Shown here: in pieces, positions 23,901 to 34,094 of the stretch
Numbering within the stretch: position 1 is the first letter of the stretch
Layout of the letters: each line of letters starts with the position of its first letter
Origin: Psettodes erumei
Lineage: Eukaryota; Chordata; Actinopteri; Pleuronectiformes; Psettodidae
NCBI GenBank assembly: GCA_016785225.1
Contig: JAFBJZ010000772.1
Location: forward strand, 4,931,501-4,995,500
Length of the DNA stretch: 64,000 nt
Direction: 5' to 3'
Notes under the pieces: model-generated
Database searches by the model: none
Seen by the model: only the letters and a program-made list of their open reading frames with translations
What the model was told of the DNA's origin: nothing
Program-made: the position numbers and the translations under genes

Positions 23901-26900
23901 CCACCAATGCTCATCTTGTCTCGCAGAGCCTGTCCGAAAAGCTGACATGCAAAGAGAAGGAGTATCGGGAACTGGAGGAGTGTCTGGGAGCTGAGAAAAC
24001 TGCGAAGAAGGGAGTCCAAGACGCCCTGAGGGAGAGAGAGCTGGAGGTCCAAGAGCTCCAGACTCGGGCCTCAGGGGCTGAGGCCTCCCTGCATAAGACC
24101 CAGACGGAGGTCGGGGAGAGGGGCGAGGAGGTGGCAAAGCTGAAGAGGGAGATTGGCGAGCTTGAGGTGAAGTATGCAGAGCTGAAGGTTGAGAGGAAAC
24201 AGCTGGAGCAGCAAAGGGAAGAAAAAGAAAGCCAAGGTGCTCAGCAGCAGACTGAGATCAGTCAGGTGAGTCAGTAAGACTGACAAAGGAGACACGCAGA
24301 CACACAACAGGATCAAAATCATTCAAGTCAAGTCACCAAGTAATAAGAATAAATAATAATAGAACTAACAAAGATAGAAATCAATACACAAATGTCATGC
24401 AGCATTATCAAAATACAGCTGTACTTCTTGGCATATGTAATCTTTTGTTCTCCATCTCAACTGTCACCTGTCTTTCTGCACTCTTGTCAGCTGCATGCCA
24501 AACTGCTGGAGGCGGAGAGGCAGCTGGGCGAGGTGCAAGGTCGCCTGAAAGAACAGAGGCAGCTCTCTGGGGAGAAACTAAAAGACCGCGAGCAGCAGGC
24601 GGCCGACCTGCAACTCAAACTGTCCCGTGCAGAAGAACAGGTGGGCATCAGGTGGAACTGCAGTGACCGCTGTGGGGACACAGAGTTAATGCAACAGAAC
24701 AGTCAGCACATCTTTACATAAACAATGTGTCGGCGTGTCTCACAAGATATCGCCAAGATTCACAAAATGACGACGAAGTCAACGCTGCCTTCCGGTTTAT
24801 GGTAAAAACAAATGCGTTTTCTCAGTTGAAGGAGAGCGCCGGCAAGAACATGGACCTGCAGCACCAGCTGGAGAAAGCCAAGCAGCAGCACCAGGAGCTG
24901 CAGGCGCTGCAGCAAAACACCAATGGCAAACTCCGCGAGGCACAGGTACTGTCAACAGCCGTCAACATAATGTCACATGGTCTTATACATAGTTTAGCTC
25001 GCAAAAGAAAGAAATTGGTGCAGTATCCTTATGTCTACAGTACACATATACCTCAAACACAGCATCAACCCCAACAAGAAACTAAAATAAAAACCATGTG
25101 TGTCTTTATTGCTTGTCCTTACGTTGCAGAATGACTTGGAGCAGGTGTTGCGCCAGATTGGGGATAAGGACCAGAAGATCCAGAACTTGGAAGCTCTGCT
25201 GCAGAAGAGTAAGGACATCGTGAGCCAGCTGGAGGTTGAGAGAGAGGACTTATGTGCCAAGATCCAGGCCGGGGAGGGAGAGACGGCTGTTCTTAACCAG
25301 CTCAAAGAGAAAAACCACGCGCTGCAGGAACAGGTGGGTGAAAACACAGACACACACTCGGACTTGTGTCTCGCAGTCAGTAGTGAGCTGAGGAACTCAC
25401 TACTGTGAGACTGAGAACGTCCTGCCATATCCTGCTAACAAACACTATCCTGCCTGCCGCAGTAATCAGAGGGAATAACTGGTCAGTTTTGAACTTGGAA
25501 TCTTTCCTGATTTTTGTTTTTGTGGGTCTTGAAGGTGACACAGTTGACAGACAAGCTGAAGAACCAGTCAGAGAGCAACAAGCAAGCCCAGGATAACCTG
25601 CACGAGCAGGTCCAGGAGCAGAAGACTCAGCTGCGTTTGGCCCAGGACCGAGCCCACACCCTGGAGACCTCAGTCACTGAGCTCACCGCCCAGCTCACAG
25701 ACAGCAAGGAGAAAGTAGCTCACCTGGACGCTCAGGTGCGTCATACACACTACGACATTCATACGATATCGTGGTGTTTAGAAGTTTTCGATGGTGAGAT
25801 TAACAGCTTTTGTTTGTGTTGGTCTGTTTCCCTGCAGCTGAAGGCAAAAACAGAGATGCTGCTGTCTGCAGAGGCAGCCAAGGCTGCTCAGAAGGCCAAC
25901 CTGGAGAACAGCCTGGAGACTGCTCAGCATGCACTGCAGGACAAGCAGCAGGTGAGCGTCCTCTCAGCGCAGCCGACGCTATTTCTTTCACTCACTGCAC
26001 TCTCTGACTCCTCTGTGCGGTGTTCTCCTGCCATCTTGCGTAGGAGCTGAACAAAGCTCAGAAGAGGGTGGAAGAGCAGGCCCAGCGGCTCAAGGAGAGG
26101 CAGGAGCAGTGCACGCAGCTGGAAACCAGTCTGAAGGAATGCAAAGACAAACTACTGGCCTCAGAACAGCGCGTAGAGCAGCTGGAGGGGCTCAATAAGG
26201 TTTGAGCCTTATAACGTTTCTTCTTCTTTTTTTAATGCATTGAGTGTGCACATGCGTAAGTAAATCTGGAGTTTTAAATTTGACAGAAATTGGAGTCACA
26301 GGTTGGGGAGTTGCAGGCCACACGAGATCAGGCGCAGCAGGAAGTGCAGAAGCTGCAGAAGGAAGGGTCGGAGGTGAAGCGGAAAGCGAAGGAGCTGCAG
26401 CGCTCGCTCGAAGCAGAGAAAGCAGGGTGAGAGATCCAGCGTTCTAGTGCACTGGTCCTGATACACCTAGTTAATTAATGTTCAGTAGCATGATTAGCAC
26501 TTCCAAGAGATTTTTGGTAGTATTTTGATTGACTACGTCTAATGTGGCATGCATGTTGTTCCGCTGTTAAGGGCCACAGCACTGCAGGAGGAGCTAAAGA
26601 AAAAGGCCGCTGCTTTGAGTGACGTCCAGCAGCAGCTGGAGCGTGGGGAGCAGGACAGAGCTGCTCTGAAGGTGAACCTGGACAAGGTGACCGAGGAGGG
26701 AAAGGCTCAGCATGCAGAGCTGGACAGGAAAGCTCAGAGTGTGGCAGCCGACCTGCAGAAGGCCCGACAGGAGAAAGATGCTCAGAGGAAGGAGCTGGTC
26801 TCTACTCAGGAGAGCCTAGGAAAGGCTAACAAGGCGCTGAAAGAGAGTCAGGGTCAACTGGACACAGAGAGGAAGAGCCATAAGTCAGCCATGGAGGAGA

Positions 26901-29900
26901 AGGTAGGTTCAGTAAGCAGCAGAGAGGGAAAAAGGACAGCTCCGATTCATAGTTACAACATCGCTCTGCTTCAATCCTCAGGAAAAGTCTCATGAGAAGG
27001 CCCGACAGGAGCTCCTTAAGAATAATGAGAGCATCACCAAGGCGATGAAAGAAACTAAAGAGCAGTTGGAGCGGATGAGAGAGGTAAGGAAAAAAGGAAG
27101 ACCAAGCATGACTGCATTGAATATAACACCTTAAGAGCTGTTCTTTGTCCACAAATGATCAGGGGGAGACAAAGATGAAAGGGCAGCTGACCTCATTACA
27201 GCAGCAGCACTCAAAGACTCAGGAGGCGCTGAAGGAAAAGGAGGATGAGATGGAGAAGCTGCGGACACAACTGAAGACGGCTCAGGGGTCCTTTGAAGAG
27301 GAGATGAAGAAAGTGAAGAGCCAAGTGACAGAGTTACAGGAAGTTGGTTTCAAGAAGGTAAGTAGCAGTTTGTGTACCCTGAACACTTGTTATCATACAG
27401 AACCACATGTAAAGGATGGATACTGTATTTTCCACAGGCCTGTTGCGTAATGGCGATCACCCTGAAGCCTCGCATGTGCTGCACTGTGTACTGCATATGT
27501 GTATATGTTTATGAATGCATTTGACTCGCTCATCTCCAGGCAGAGGAGGAGAGTAAGCTGAGGGCCCAGGTGTCAGGGCTCGGCCAGGAGCTGGCCTCTG
27601 AAAAGAGCCGGACAGCGGAGCAGCAGAAGGCCCTGCAGCAGAGTCAAGAAAGTGTCACGAAGCTTCAGTCAGACTTTTACGGCAAGGAGTCTGAGGTCTC
27701 CGCCCTGCGTCAAGACCTCAAGGTACGTTAACGTTTGGTTAAGGGTTGGAGAAGGTTCAGTCTGACGCTGGTTTGATTTTAAAGAGGCTAGTTTGGATTC
27801 ACAGACATCAGTTTGAACAAATTCTTCTAAGCAGCTCTCACAAGGTCACTTTTGGTTTGTCTCCTCACCCACCCCAAGTTTTGACTTTTGACCTCTGTCT
27901 GACTGTAGGTGTCAGAGGAGAAGCTGAGCATAGCGCAGGAGGAGCTGGCTGCTAACCGAACCCATCAGACAGGTTTAGAGACTCAGATCCAGGAGCTGAA
28001 GACGAGCCGCAGCTCGCTGGAGCAGGAGCTGGCCAAACAGGGGCAGAAGTGCCACCAGCAGGAACAAACACTGAAGGAGCTACAGAAGCAACAGGTCGGA
28101 CAGACGGGTCGACACGCGAAAACGCACTTGACTTGATGCAATCGAGCCGACGTGTTCTATATTGCACCTACTCACTCAGAATCACGTTAAGGACGAGCTG
28201 GAGAAGGAGAAGAGCAAAGTGGAGGAGCTGAACAAAACCAAGACTGTCCTGGAGAAGAAAAACAGCAAATTTACTTCTGAGTTAAAAGCACTAACAGAAA
28301 AGAGCGAGAAGGTTAGTCACGACTTCTTTCTTATAATTCGAGGGAAAAAAGCCTTTAGTCGTCCAACTGCCTACCGTATTATGGCTCATGCTGTCATGAC
28401 CTGCTTCCCATGCTCGTGTCTTACGTAAACAGCTTAACTCGGGGACACTGTAGGTTGTCATGGCCACATTCTTCAAAAGTGTAACTGAGCACGCTTGAGT
28501 TGACGATTTCACACAAGCCAGGACTTTTCAGTTCTTCAAAGCTGTCTTCAAACTGATCCCATCCCCGAGCTCAAACCTGCTCAGGCCTTTTAAAATGTGC
28601 AACCTCACTTTCATATGTGAGCATCCGCCTCTTTCCGTAGAGCACTTGCTCAAGTGCCAAACCAAGTGCCGACCGTTATTGACCACTTGCGGTTACTCGC
28701 CTGTTTCTTTGCAGGAGCTGGGCGAGTTGCGGGAAGCCAAACAGCTGTTGATCCAGCAGAAACTGGAGTTGCAGGGTCAAGTGGAGGCGGCGCAGGGCGT
28801 GCTAGAGCAAGAGCAGAAAGCGCACCAGGCCACCAGGGACAGCAGAAGCAAGAGAGAGGAGCAGCTCCTCGCCCAAACCAAGGACGTCCAGGATCAGCTG
28901 GTAGACTCACTCACCAAATTTAATATAAATCTGCAGATCACGTGTCACGCAGTCCCCTCACTGATTGACTGATGTTTCTCTCCGCAGGCGGCAGAGAAGC
29001 GAGCCAGAGAGGAGCAGGTGAAGCTTGGAGAGGAGGCAGAGGCTAAGCTGGGCGTGCAGGTGACGGCTCTGAATGAAAACGTGGCCACGTTGAAGCGAGA
29101 GTGGCAGGGAAGTCAGCGGAGAGTCGGCGAACTGGAGAAGCAGACCGATGAGCTGAGAGGAGAGATCGCCGTGCTGGAGGCCACCGTCCAGAACAACCAG
29201 GACGAGAGGCGGGCTCTTCTGGAAAGGTGTGTTGAGATATATATATATATATATATATATTTTCCCCCCTTTGCCTCACATGCCACCCTGCAGGTAACAT
29301 GTACTGTAAGCCTCGGCAGGTTTTTGAAAGTCACTGAAGTGTGTGTAAGTAGCAAGCAGCAGCAAGAAGCTGTTAAAGAGCTTTAATTCGTTCTGTGTGA
29401 GCTGGTGACTTGAGTCAGCTCCTTCGGAGTAAAGTATGGAGGGAAGTTAGTTAAGTCATCCGTGGTCACAGTTCTTTAGAAAATGATCCACATGCAGTTC
29501 ATGCCACCGTTTGAAGGAAAAAGGTTTTCCACTGTGTCTTTCAAACAAATGCTTGCCTTCTCCTTCAAGACAAAAAAAGACAGTAAGGTCGTGTGAAATA
29601 AATGTTGGCGAATACAGTGATTAAAACTGTAAAACTGCGGATTTCTGTAACTAAATCCGACCGATCCTCCACTTATCAAGAATTTAAACGAGAAAAATGC
29701 ATTAAATGCCCAACTGCAATGCGTTAGGCTGTGTCATTAGTCGGGGGCGAGTTACGAAAAAAGTGGTTGGAATGGAAAAAGTGGTTTCGCTAAATAAAGC
29801 CTGTTGTTGGTGTGAGTAGTTTGAAAGGTCAAAGCACCCGATTTCTGCTGAATTATAGAGAATAGATGCTGACACGCCTCTGTTTTAGGGAAACTCCACC

Positions 29901-30915
29901 CTAATCACTCTTCAACCTGTAATAGCACCATTAATGAGTTACCATAGAAGTCATGCCTTGACGTAGCCCTGTCGGCGACTGAGCGTTAAGGTCATTCATT
30001 AAGTTCCAAAAAAACTGTGCGAGTACTTGGTGCTTGAAATTGAATGGGTGTGATGCGATTAGTCACTTGAAATGTTACAAGGCCCAATCACCTGTTAGCA
30101 CCAGAGCGCTGCGGTGAATATAAATCAGCCAGAGGACGCTATCGTTATTCCTCCTGGCGCTGTGCATCGAAATTATGAATTGACAAGCCTACTATGCAGT
30201 CAGTCGAGTTAGCGCCCGTAGATTTCCCCAGGGCCGCTAATTACCGCGAGCACACACCAGTCCTCAGCGCCCTGCGTTCGTGTTTCAGGTGTGTCAAGGG
30301 CGAAGGTGAGATAGAGAAGCTGCAGACCAAGGTGATGGAGCTGAGGAGGAAGCTGGACGACACGACGGCAGCCATGCAGGAGCTGGGCCGGGAGAACCAG
30401 TCGCTCCAGGTCGGTCGCTACTCTTGATCTTGTTGTGCGTTGAAACGCTGTGCTACAGACATGTCTGGCAGCGACGCGCGAGAACAGTTAATAGTTAAGT
30501 TAATAATAAGTCTCAGAAAGGGTTATTGCGTTACTGTTATTCCGTACCAGTAAAGTCTGATGTTCTCTGTTGGTGCTTTTAGATCAAACAGTCGCAGAGT
30601 CTGACCAGGAAGTGGGCCGAGGATCACGAAGTTCAGAACTGCATGGCCTGTGGGAAAGGCTTCACTGTCACTGTCAGGAAGGTGAGTATGAAGTTTGTTT
30701 CTATAAGGTAACATGCCATCCATCTCCTTTTGACTGCATGCGTCATTGAGCCTCGTATCTCCTCCTCCTCCTCCTCCTCTGTGAACATCCAGCACCACTG
30801 CAGACATTGCGGAAACATTTTCTGCGCCGAGTGTTCGTCGAGGAACGCCCTCACGCCGTCCTCTAAAAAGCCAGTGCGCGTGTGTGAGACCTGCTTCGAG
30901 GAGCTCCAGGGCTGA
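16429..30915 (+). CDS. eea1: eea1 early endosome antigen 1, complete
   Basis: Eea1 tethers early endosomes: its N-terminal zinc finger binds Rab5-GTP and its C-terminal FYVE domain binds PtdIns3P, linked by a long parallel coiled coil. Coding exons: 16429-16452, 18955-19032, 19134-19246, 19367-19421, 19528-19593, 19718-19748, 19836-19940, 20230-20351, 20918-21073, 22425-22541, 23927-24265, 24491-24640, 24826-24945, 25130-25333, 25535-25735, 25838-25951, 26044-26199, 26287-26426, 26572-26902, 26982-27083, 27163-27357, 27540-27722, 27909-28094, 28180-28311, 28715-28900, 28988-29226, 30289-30409, 30583-30681, 30793-30915. All 29 join in frame to 1395 residues (human 1411). MLRRILQ at the start matches the human N terminus. 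A possible 15-base microexon at 22128-22142 would make 1400. Residues about 60-1320 are Gln/Glu/Lys/Leu heptads. The middle exons (26044-27357) diverge most from the human protein as I recall it. Confidence 0.97.
16453..18954 (+). other. eea1 intron 1
   Basis: The CpG-rich start is followed by a stretch with repeated GCTAGC/GTTAGC words (about 16700-17130). A (CA)n repeat lies at about 17903-17950. No exon is recognised. Confidence 0.7.
17903..17950. repeat. (CA)n dinucleotide repeat
   Basis: About 24 CA units with one interruption (CAAACA) in eea1 intron 1. Confidence 0.95.
19134..19246 (+). other. eea1: eea1 exon 3, Rab5-binding C2H2 zinc finger
   Basis: It encodes GFICPQCMKSHNSAEELF followed by KHYELFH. 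The zinc ligands are Cys38, Cys41, His54 and His59. In human EEA1 this finger is the N-terminal Rab5 and Rab22 binding site. The exon ends in phase 2 with donor GTGAGA. Confidence 0.95.
20352..23926 (+). other. eea1 introns 8-10 (between exons 8 and 11)
   Basis: Three larger introns that interrupt exons 20918-21073 and 22425-22541. A poly(T) run lies near 21534-21552, and the candidate microexon is at 22128-22142. I see no separate gene or clear mobile element. Confidence 0.7.
22128..22142 (+). other. eea1: candidate 15-base microexon in eea1 intron 9
   Basis: ATTCGTAAACTGGAG (Ile-Arg-Lys-Leu-Glu) is flanked by a long pyrimidine-rich tract ending CTTGAAG and by donor GTAAAA. It keeps the phase 0 frame between exons 9 and 10. 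It would add five residues to the coiled coil. Inferred from splice context only. Confidence 0.5.
28312..28714 (+). other. eea1 intron 24
   Basis: Begins GTTAGT and ends TTTCTTTGCAG. I see nothing else in it. Confidence 0.75.
29227..30288 (+). other. eea1 intron 26
   Basis: Begins GTGTGT, with an (AT)n run (29237-29260) ten bases inside the intron, and ends TCGTGTTTCAG. No other feature is recognised. Confidence 0.75.
29237..29260. repeat. (AT)n dinucleotide repeat beside an eea1 splice donor
   Basis: Twelve uninterrupted AT units starting ten bases downstream of the exon 26 donor. Confidence 0.95.
30583..30915 (+). other. eea1: eea1 last two exons, IQ-like segment and FYVE domain
   Basis: Exons 30583-30681 and 30793-30915 encode the end of the coiled coil and the FYVE finger (residues about 1333-1395). 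All FYVE signatures are present: the WAED motif, the basic KHHCRHCG motif and the RVC motif, with eight cysteine ligands in CMAC, HHCRHC, CAEC and CETC pairs. The domain binds PtdIns3P on early endosome membranes. The stop TGA is at 30913-30915. The last acceptor uses a (TCC)n tract as its pyrimidine run. Confidence 0.97.
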
Positions 30916-31789
30916 TCCCCCCTCCCCATCCCGTTCCCTAACCCTCCCCCCGACACCCGCACTCCCCCGTCCTCCCTTTCCTCCTCCAGCGGGGCAGAAG
31001 AAGGTGCGTCTTTGTCATATTTAATGTGCACTATAAAGAACAGACCCAGTGCAAAGACTCCCGCCTGCATGTGCCACGGAGGGAAAGAACTGAAGAGACA
31101 CCAGAGCCACGTGACAGGATAGGCCCGGGATTGGTTGTCTGTATCTGTTTTTGTGCCTTTGCTACTCCTGTGGACTGCCAGAGAGTGGAGACAGCGAGAA
31201 CTCGACACCATCCGTCTCTTTATGTTCAGGTCACATCTCCATCACTTTTTTCGTTTCGCATCGTTTGCAATTGCAAAGTGGCTGCTTTTGTACATTTTTA
31301 GGTGTTTGGCATCTGTTGTCAGGAGGCGTAAGGTTCAATACGACACTGCAGGAGCGAACGGGGAGGTAAATATTGTAATAGTTAAAATCACTGCTGCCCT
31401 ACAAAGGTAAATGCAGGTAACTATTTTTGTCCCAACAAAAAAACAAATCTGTAAATGCCCAGTGTAACATATTTTATTTGCATAACTCAACTTACATCAG
31501 TTTGATCACTAACTAAAAAAGTTAGCCAAATTAAATTCTGATTTTTATAGCAACGCTTGAACTAAATCAAGTACAAAAATATTTTTGTAAAAATGTTTTC
31601 AATTTAACCGAAGGACCGTATTTAATATGTGTATTGCCGATTTTACTTTTCAACACAAACGTGTTTCTAAAATAACTTTTTCAGCCGTCAGCAGTTTGAC
31701 TCCAAAATCAAGGCTTGACTCTTTTGTCTATCAGCTGAGGTTTTAATTAAATGGCCGAGGAGAAGGTGACATGGACAGGCGGGTGACAA

Positions 31790-31795
31790 AATAAA
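31790..31795 (+). terminator. polyadenylation signal AATAAA, eea1 proximal
   Basis: Canonical AATAAA 875 bases after the eea1 stop, in ACAAAATAAAAGAAG. Confidence 0.5.
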
Positions 31796-32711
31796 AGAAG
31801 AAGGAGCAACATCGAACGTCGCGGTGAGGTGTGAATCCTCATGTCTCTATCTGACGTCATTCTTTCGAAAAGTTTGGTGTTTTGGTGATGTGGCGGAGAA
31901 CACATATCACTCACATATTAGTTTCTACCCATCCAACCATTCAGTTACCACGTATGATGGATGGATGGATGAGGCGGGTGCTGCCATCCGGTTTCTCCAC
32001 TCATTTTTCCATTTTTTTTCCTTTTATGTGTCACCCACCTGTTTATGCATTATGTAAATTCACGTTGGAAAAGAGCACTCGATCCTTTTTGTTAACGTGG
32101 TGTTGTACAGTCTAACACAGCATAAGGGAAGAAATTACACATTTTCTTGGAGAAAAATGGAGCGATTTTTTTGTGGGGGGGATTATGAATTTCCCACTGT
32201 AAAAACAATATTGCTATCTTTAAAAAAACAACCAACCATAATTTCATCAGTCAGTTTATGCACCAGCGAGTTTCTGCCCATAACTTGATGTGGAATCGGG
32301 TACTGCATGTTTCCTTTGTGTGGCAGCGTGTTTGTGAACTTGTCGAAATTCATTAAATCAGCCTATTTCATGACCAAAGAATGTCTGCAGCAGGAACACA
32401 GGCCAGATGAAAGCCCTGAGTTTGTTTTCATACTTCAGTATTTTTCTTAGTGAGTTTCACATCACAGGCTCTGACATTTTTGTCCTGAAACACAGCACGC
32501 ATGACGATCGTTTTTTTTTTGTTAGTTTTTTGTTGCTGGGCCTGATTTCTCTTTGCGTGTTGATTTCTGTGGCGCTTTCTGCAGACTGGTGAGGCGGTCA
32601 CTGAAGGTGCCTGCATATTTATATATATTTTTTTAAATGTTTCATTTTATTTTTTTTTGAGTTTCCTGCTGCTTTTCTCATCCACGCAACAGCGCTGACG
32701 ACTACTTGAGC

Positions 32712-32745
32712 TGTGTGTGTGTATGTGTGTGTGCGTGTGTGTGCG
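32712..32745. repeat. (TG)n dinucleotide repeat
   Basis: Imperfect TG repeat with CG and TA interruptions in the likely eea1 3' UTR. Confidence 0.85.
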
Positions 32746-33722
32746 CGAGCAAATGTTGCTGTAATAAAGTGTGTGTTTTCGTGTGTGGGCCTGCTGCGCT
32801 TGTCCTCTGAGATGCACCGCGTGAATGTCGGCCGCTCAGGACCTGGCCTTGTCCGGGGAAGTCACTGTAAAAGTCCATTCCTGCTCGTTTTAATTTAATA
32901 ACCATTGACAGATGTTGGTGCGTTCGCCCACAGACTGGAACGGGGCGACGGCGTCACAGCTGTTGTGGCGTTTTTTGCGGCTCGTTTCCGACCTGGGCTT
33001 ACCGCCTGACTCTTTCGTGCTCGTCGCAAACTCTCAAAAAGCACCTGTCTCATTGTGCGTCGCGTTGGTTTTGTTATGTCTACCTCAGATTGGCACAGGA
33101 AAAAGCACTATTTGTAAACCTTGGACGTCACAAACGTTGTGTCATTGCCTGCGTTTGACCAAGACTTTGGGATCGACCTATCGAGTTGTACAGTCCTTGA
33201 AACCTATAGAGATGATTCGCACCTTAATGTTTCCTGGGCTCGTCCGTATTCGAACCCAGCCGCAAACGTAGGGCCGCCCCCAACTTTATACAGGCTTCAG
33301 CGTTTCTAGCCCCGATGTACTGAACTGCTCGTTAACGCGAAGTCTGTCCTAATTATCTTTGTAAATGTTTGTAATGAAAAAGGAAATGTATAACACTTGT
33401 GGACGTAGAAACATGACAACAGTGGAACTGTGTTTGGATTCATCAGTGTCTTACTCATTTTTTTTGTTTTAATTTTTTTTTTTTTTTTCACGAGGTGGCA
33501 CCACAGACCTGTACACACTGAATTGTGGCTTGCTTCGTGTTGCTGTCAGTTATCGTGCATGAGGCCTGCGGCTCACACGTTGCCTCCGTGGGGTGGGGTC
33601 GCATCCGGCAGCGGGGAAGGGGACCCGCGCCGCGCGTTTTACCAGAGGCGGCGTGTCGGAGAAATGTCATTTATGCTCACGTGCACCAATTGATTTTCTA
33701 ATTCATTGTCATGACAAACCTA

Positions 33723-33728
33723 AATAAA
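33723..33728 (+). terminator. polyadenylation signal AATAAA, eea1 distal
   Basis: AATAAA in CCTAAATAAAACC, followed by T/GT-rich sequence (GTGAGGTTTTTGTGTGTG), which fits a downstream element. It sits about 200 bases from the opposing plekhg7 signal. Confidence 0.6.
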
Positions 33729-33921
33729 ACCTACAGTATGTTTCTAATTTCATGTGAGGTTTTTGTGTGTGCCAAGAGTTATTCCCACAGCCGTCTCACC
33801 TTTAGGAAATGCACGTTTGGTAAGCTGGTGGTGCGTGGCCTCTGACGAGAAGCTTTAAAATGCAGATGGAGTGGCGCGTGCTCTTAAAAAGCAAACACAC
33901 TTGTAACTCCATCATCAGATA

Positions 33922-33927
33922 TTTATT
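33922..33927 (-). terminator. polyadenylation signal of plekhg7 (minus strand)
   Basis: TTTATT on the plus strand reads AATAAA on the minus strand, about 170 bases past the plekhg7 stop codon. Confidence 0.6.
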
Positions 33928-34094
33928 GTACACTACTGCAGCGGCCGCCTTCAAAGGCAAACTGTTAGGTTTACAAAATGATCCTAGTGCTAGTGCAGTC
34001 ATTTGCAAGGCTTGGGGTGGGGTGGGGCGGGGCAGTGAAGTGCAGGGCTTGCGGTGAGGACGTTGCAGGTGGCTTCTCGTGTTGACAGACGGGC

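Larger units (their letters stand above)
30916..33745 (+). other. eea1 3' UTR (long form) and alternatives
   Basis: Non-coding sequence after the eea1 stop. AATAAA signals lie at 31790, 32763 and 33723. A C-rich stretch follows the stop, an ATGG repeat lies at 31956-31971 and a (TG)n tract at about 32712-32745. Human EEA1 is known for a long 3' UTR, so the distal signal is plausible. No tRNA or other RNA gene is seen. Confidence 0.6.

Noticed and set aside
32912..33271. Open frame with IGTGKST resembling a P-loop
   Set aside because: The Walker A pattern needs Gly or Ala four residues before GK, which is missing. It lies in the eea1 3' UTR.
33249..33275. B-box-like GGGTTCGAATAC on the minus strand, possible tRNA
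   Set aside because: The B box is imperfect and no A box or foldable acceptor stem lies at the right distance.
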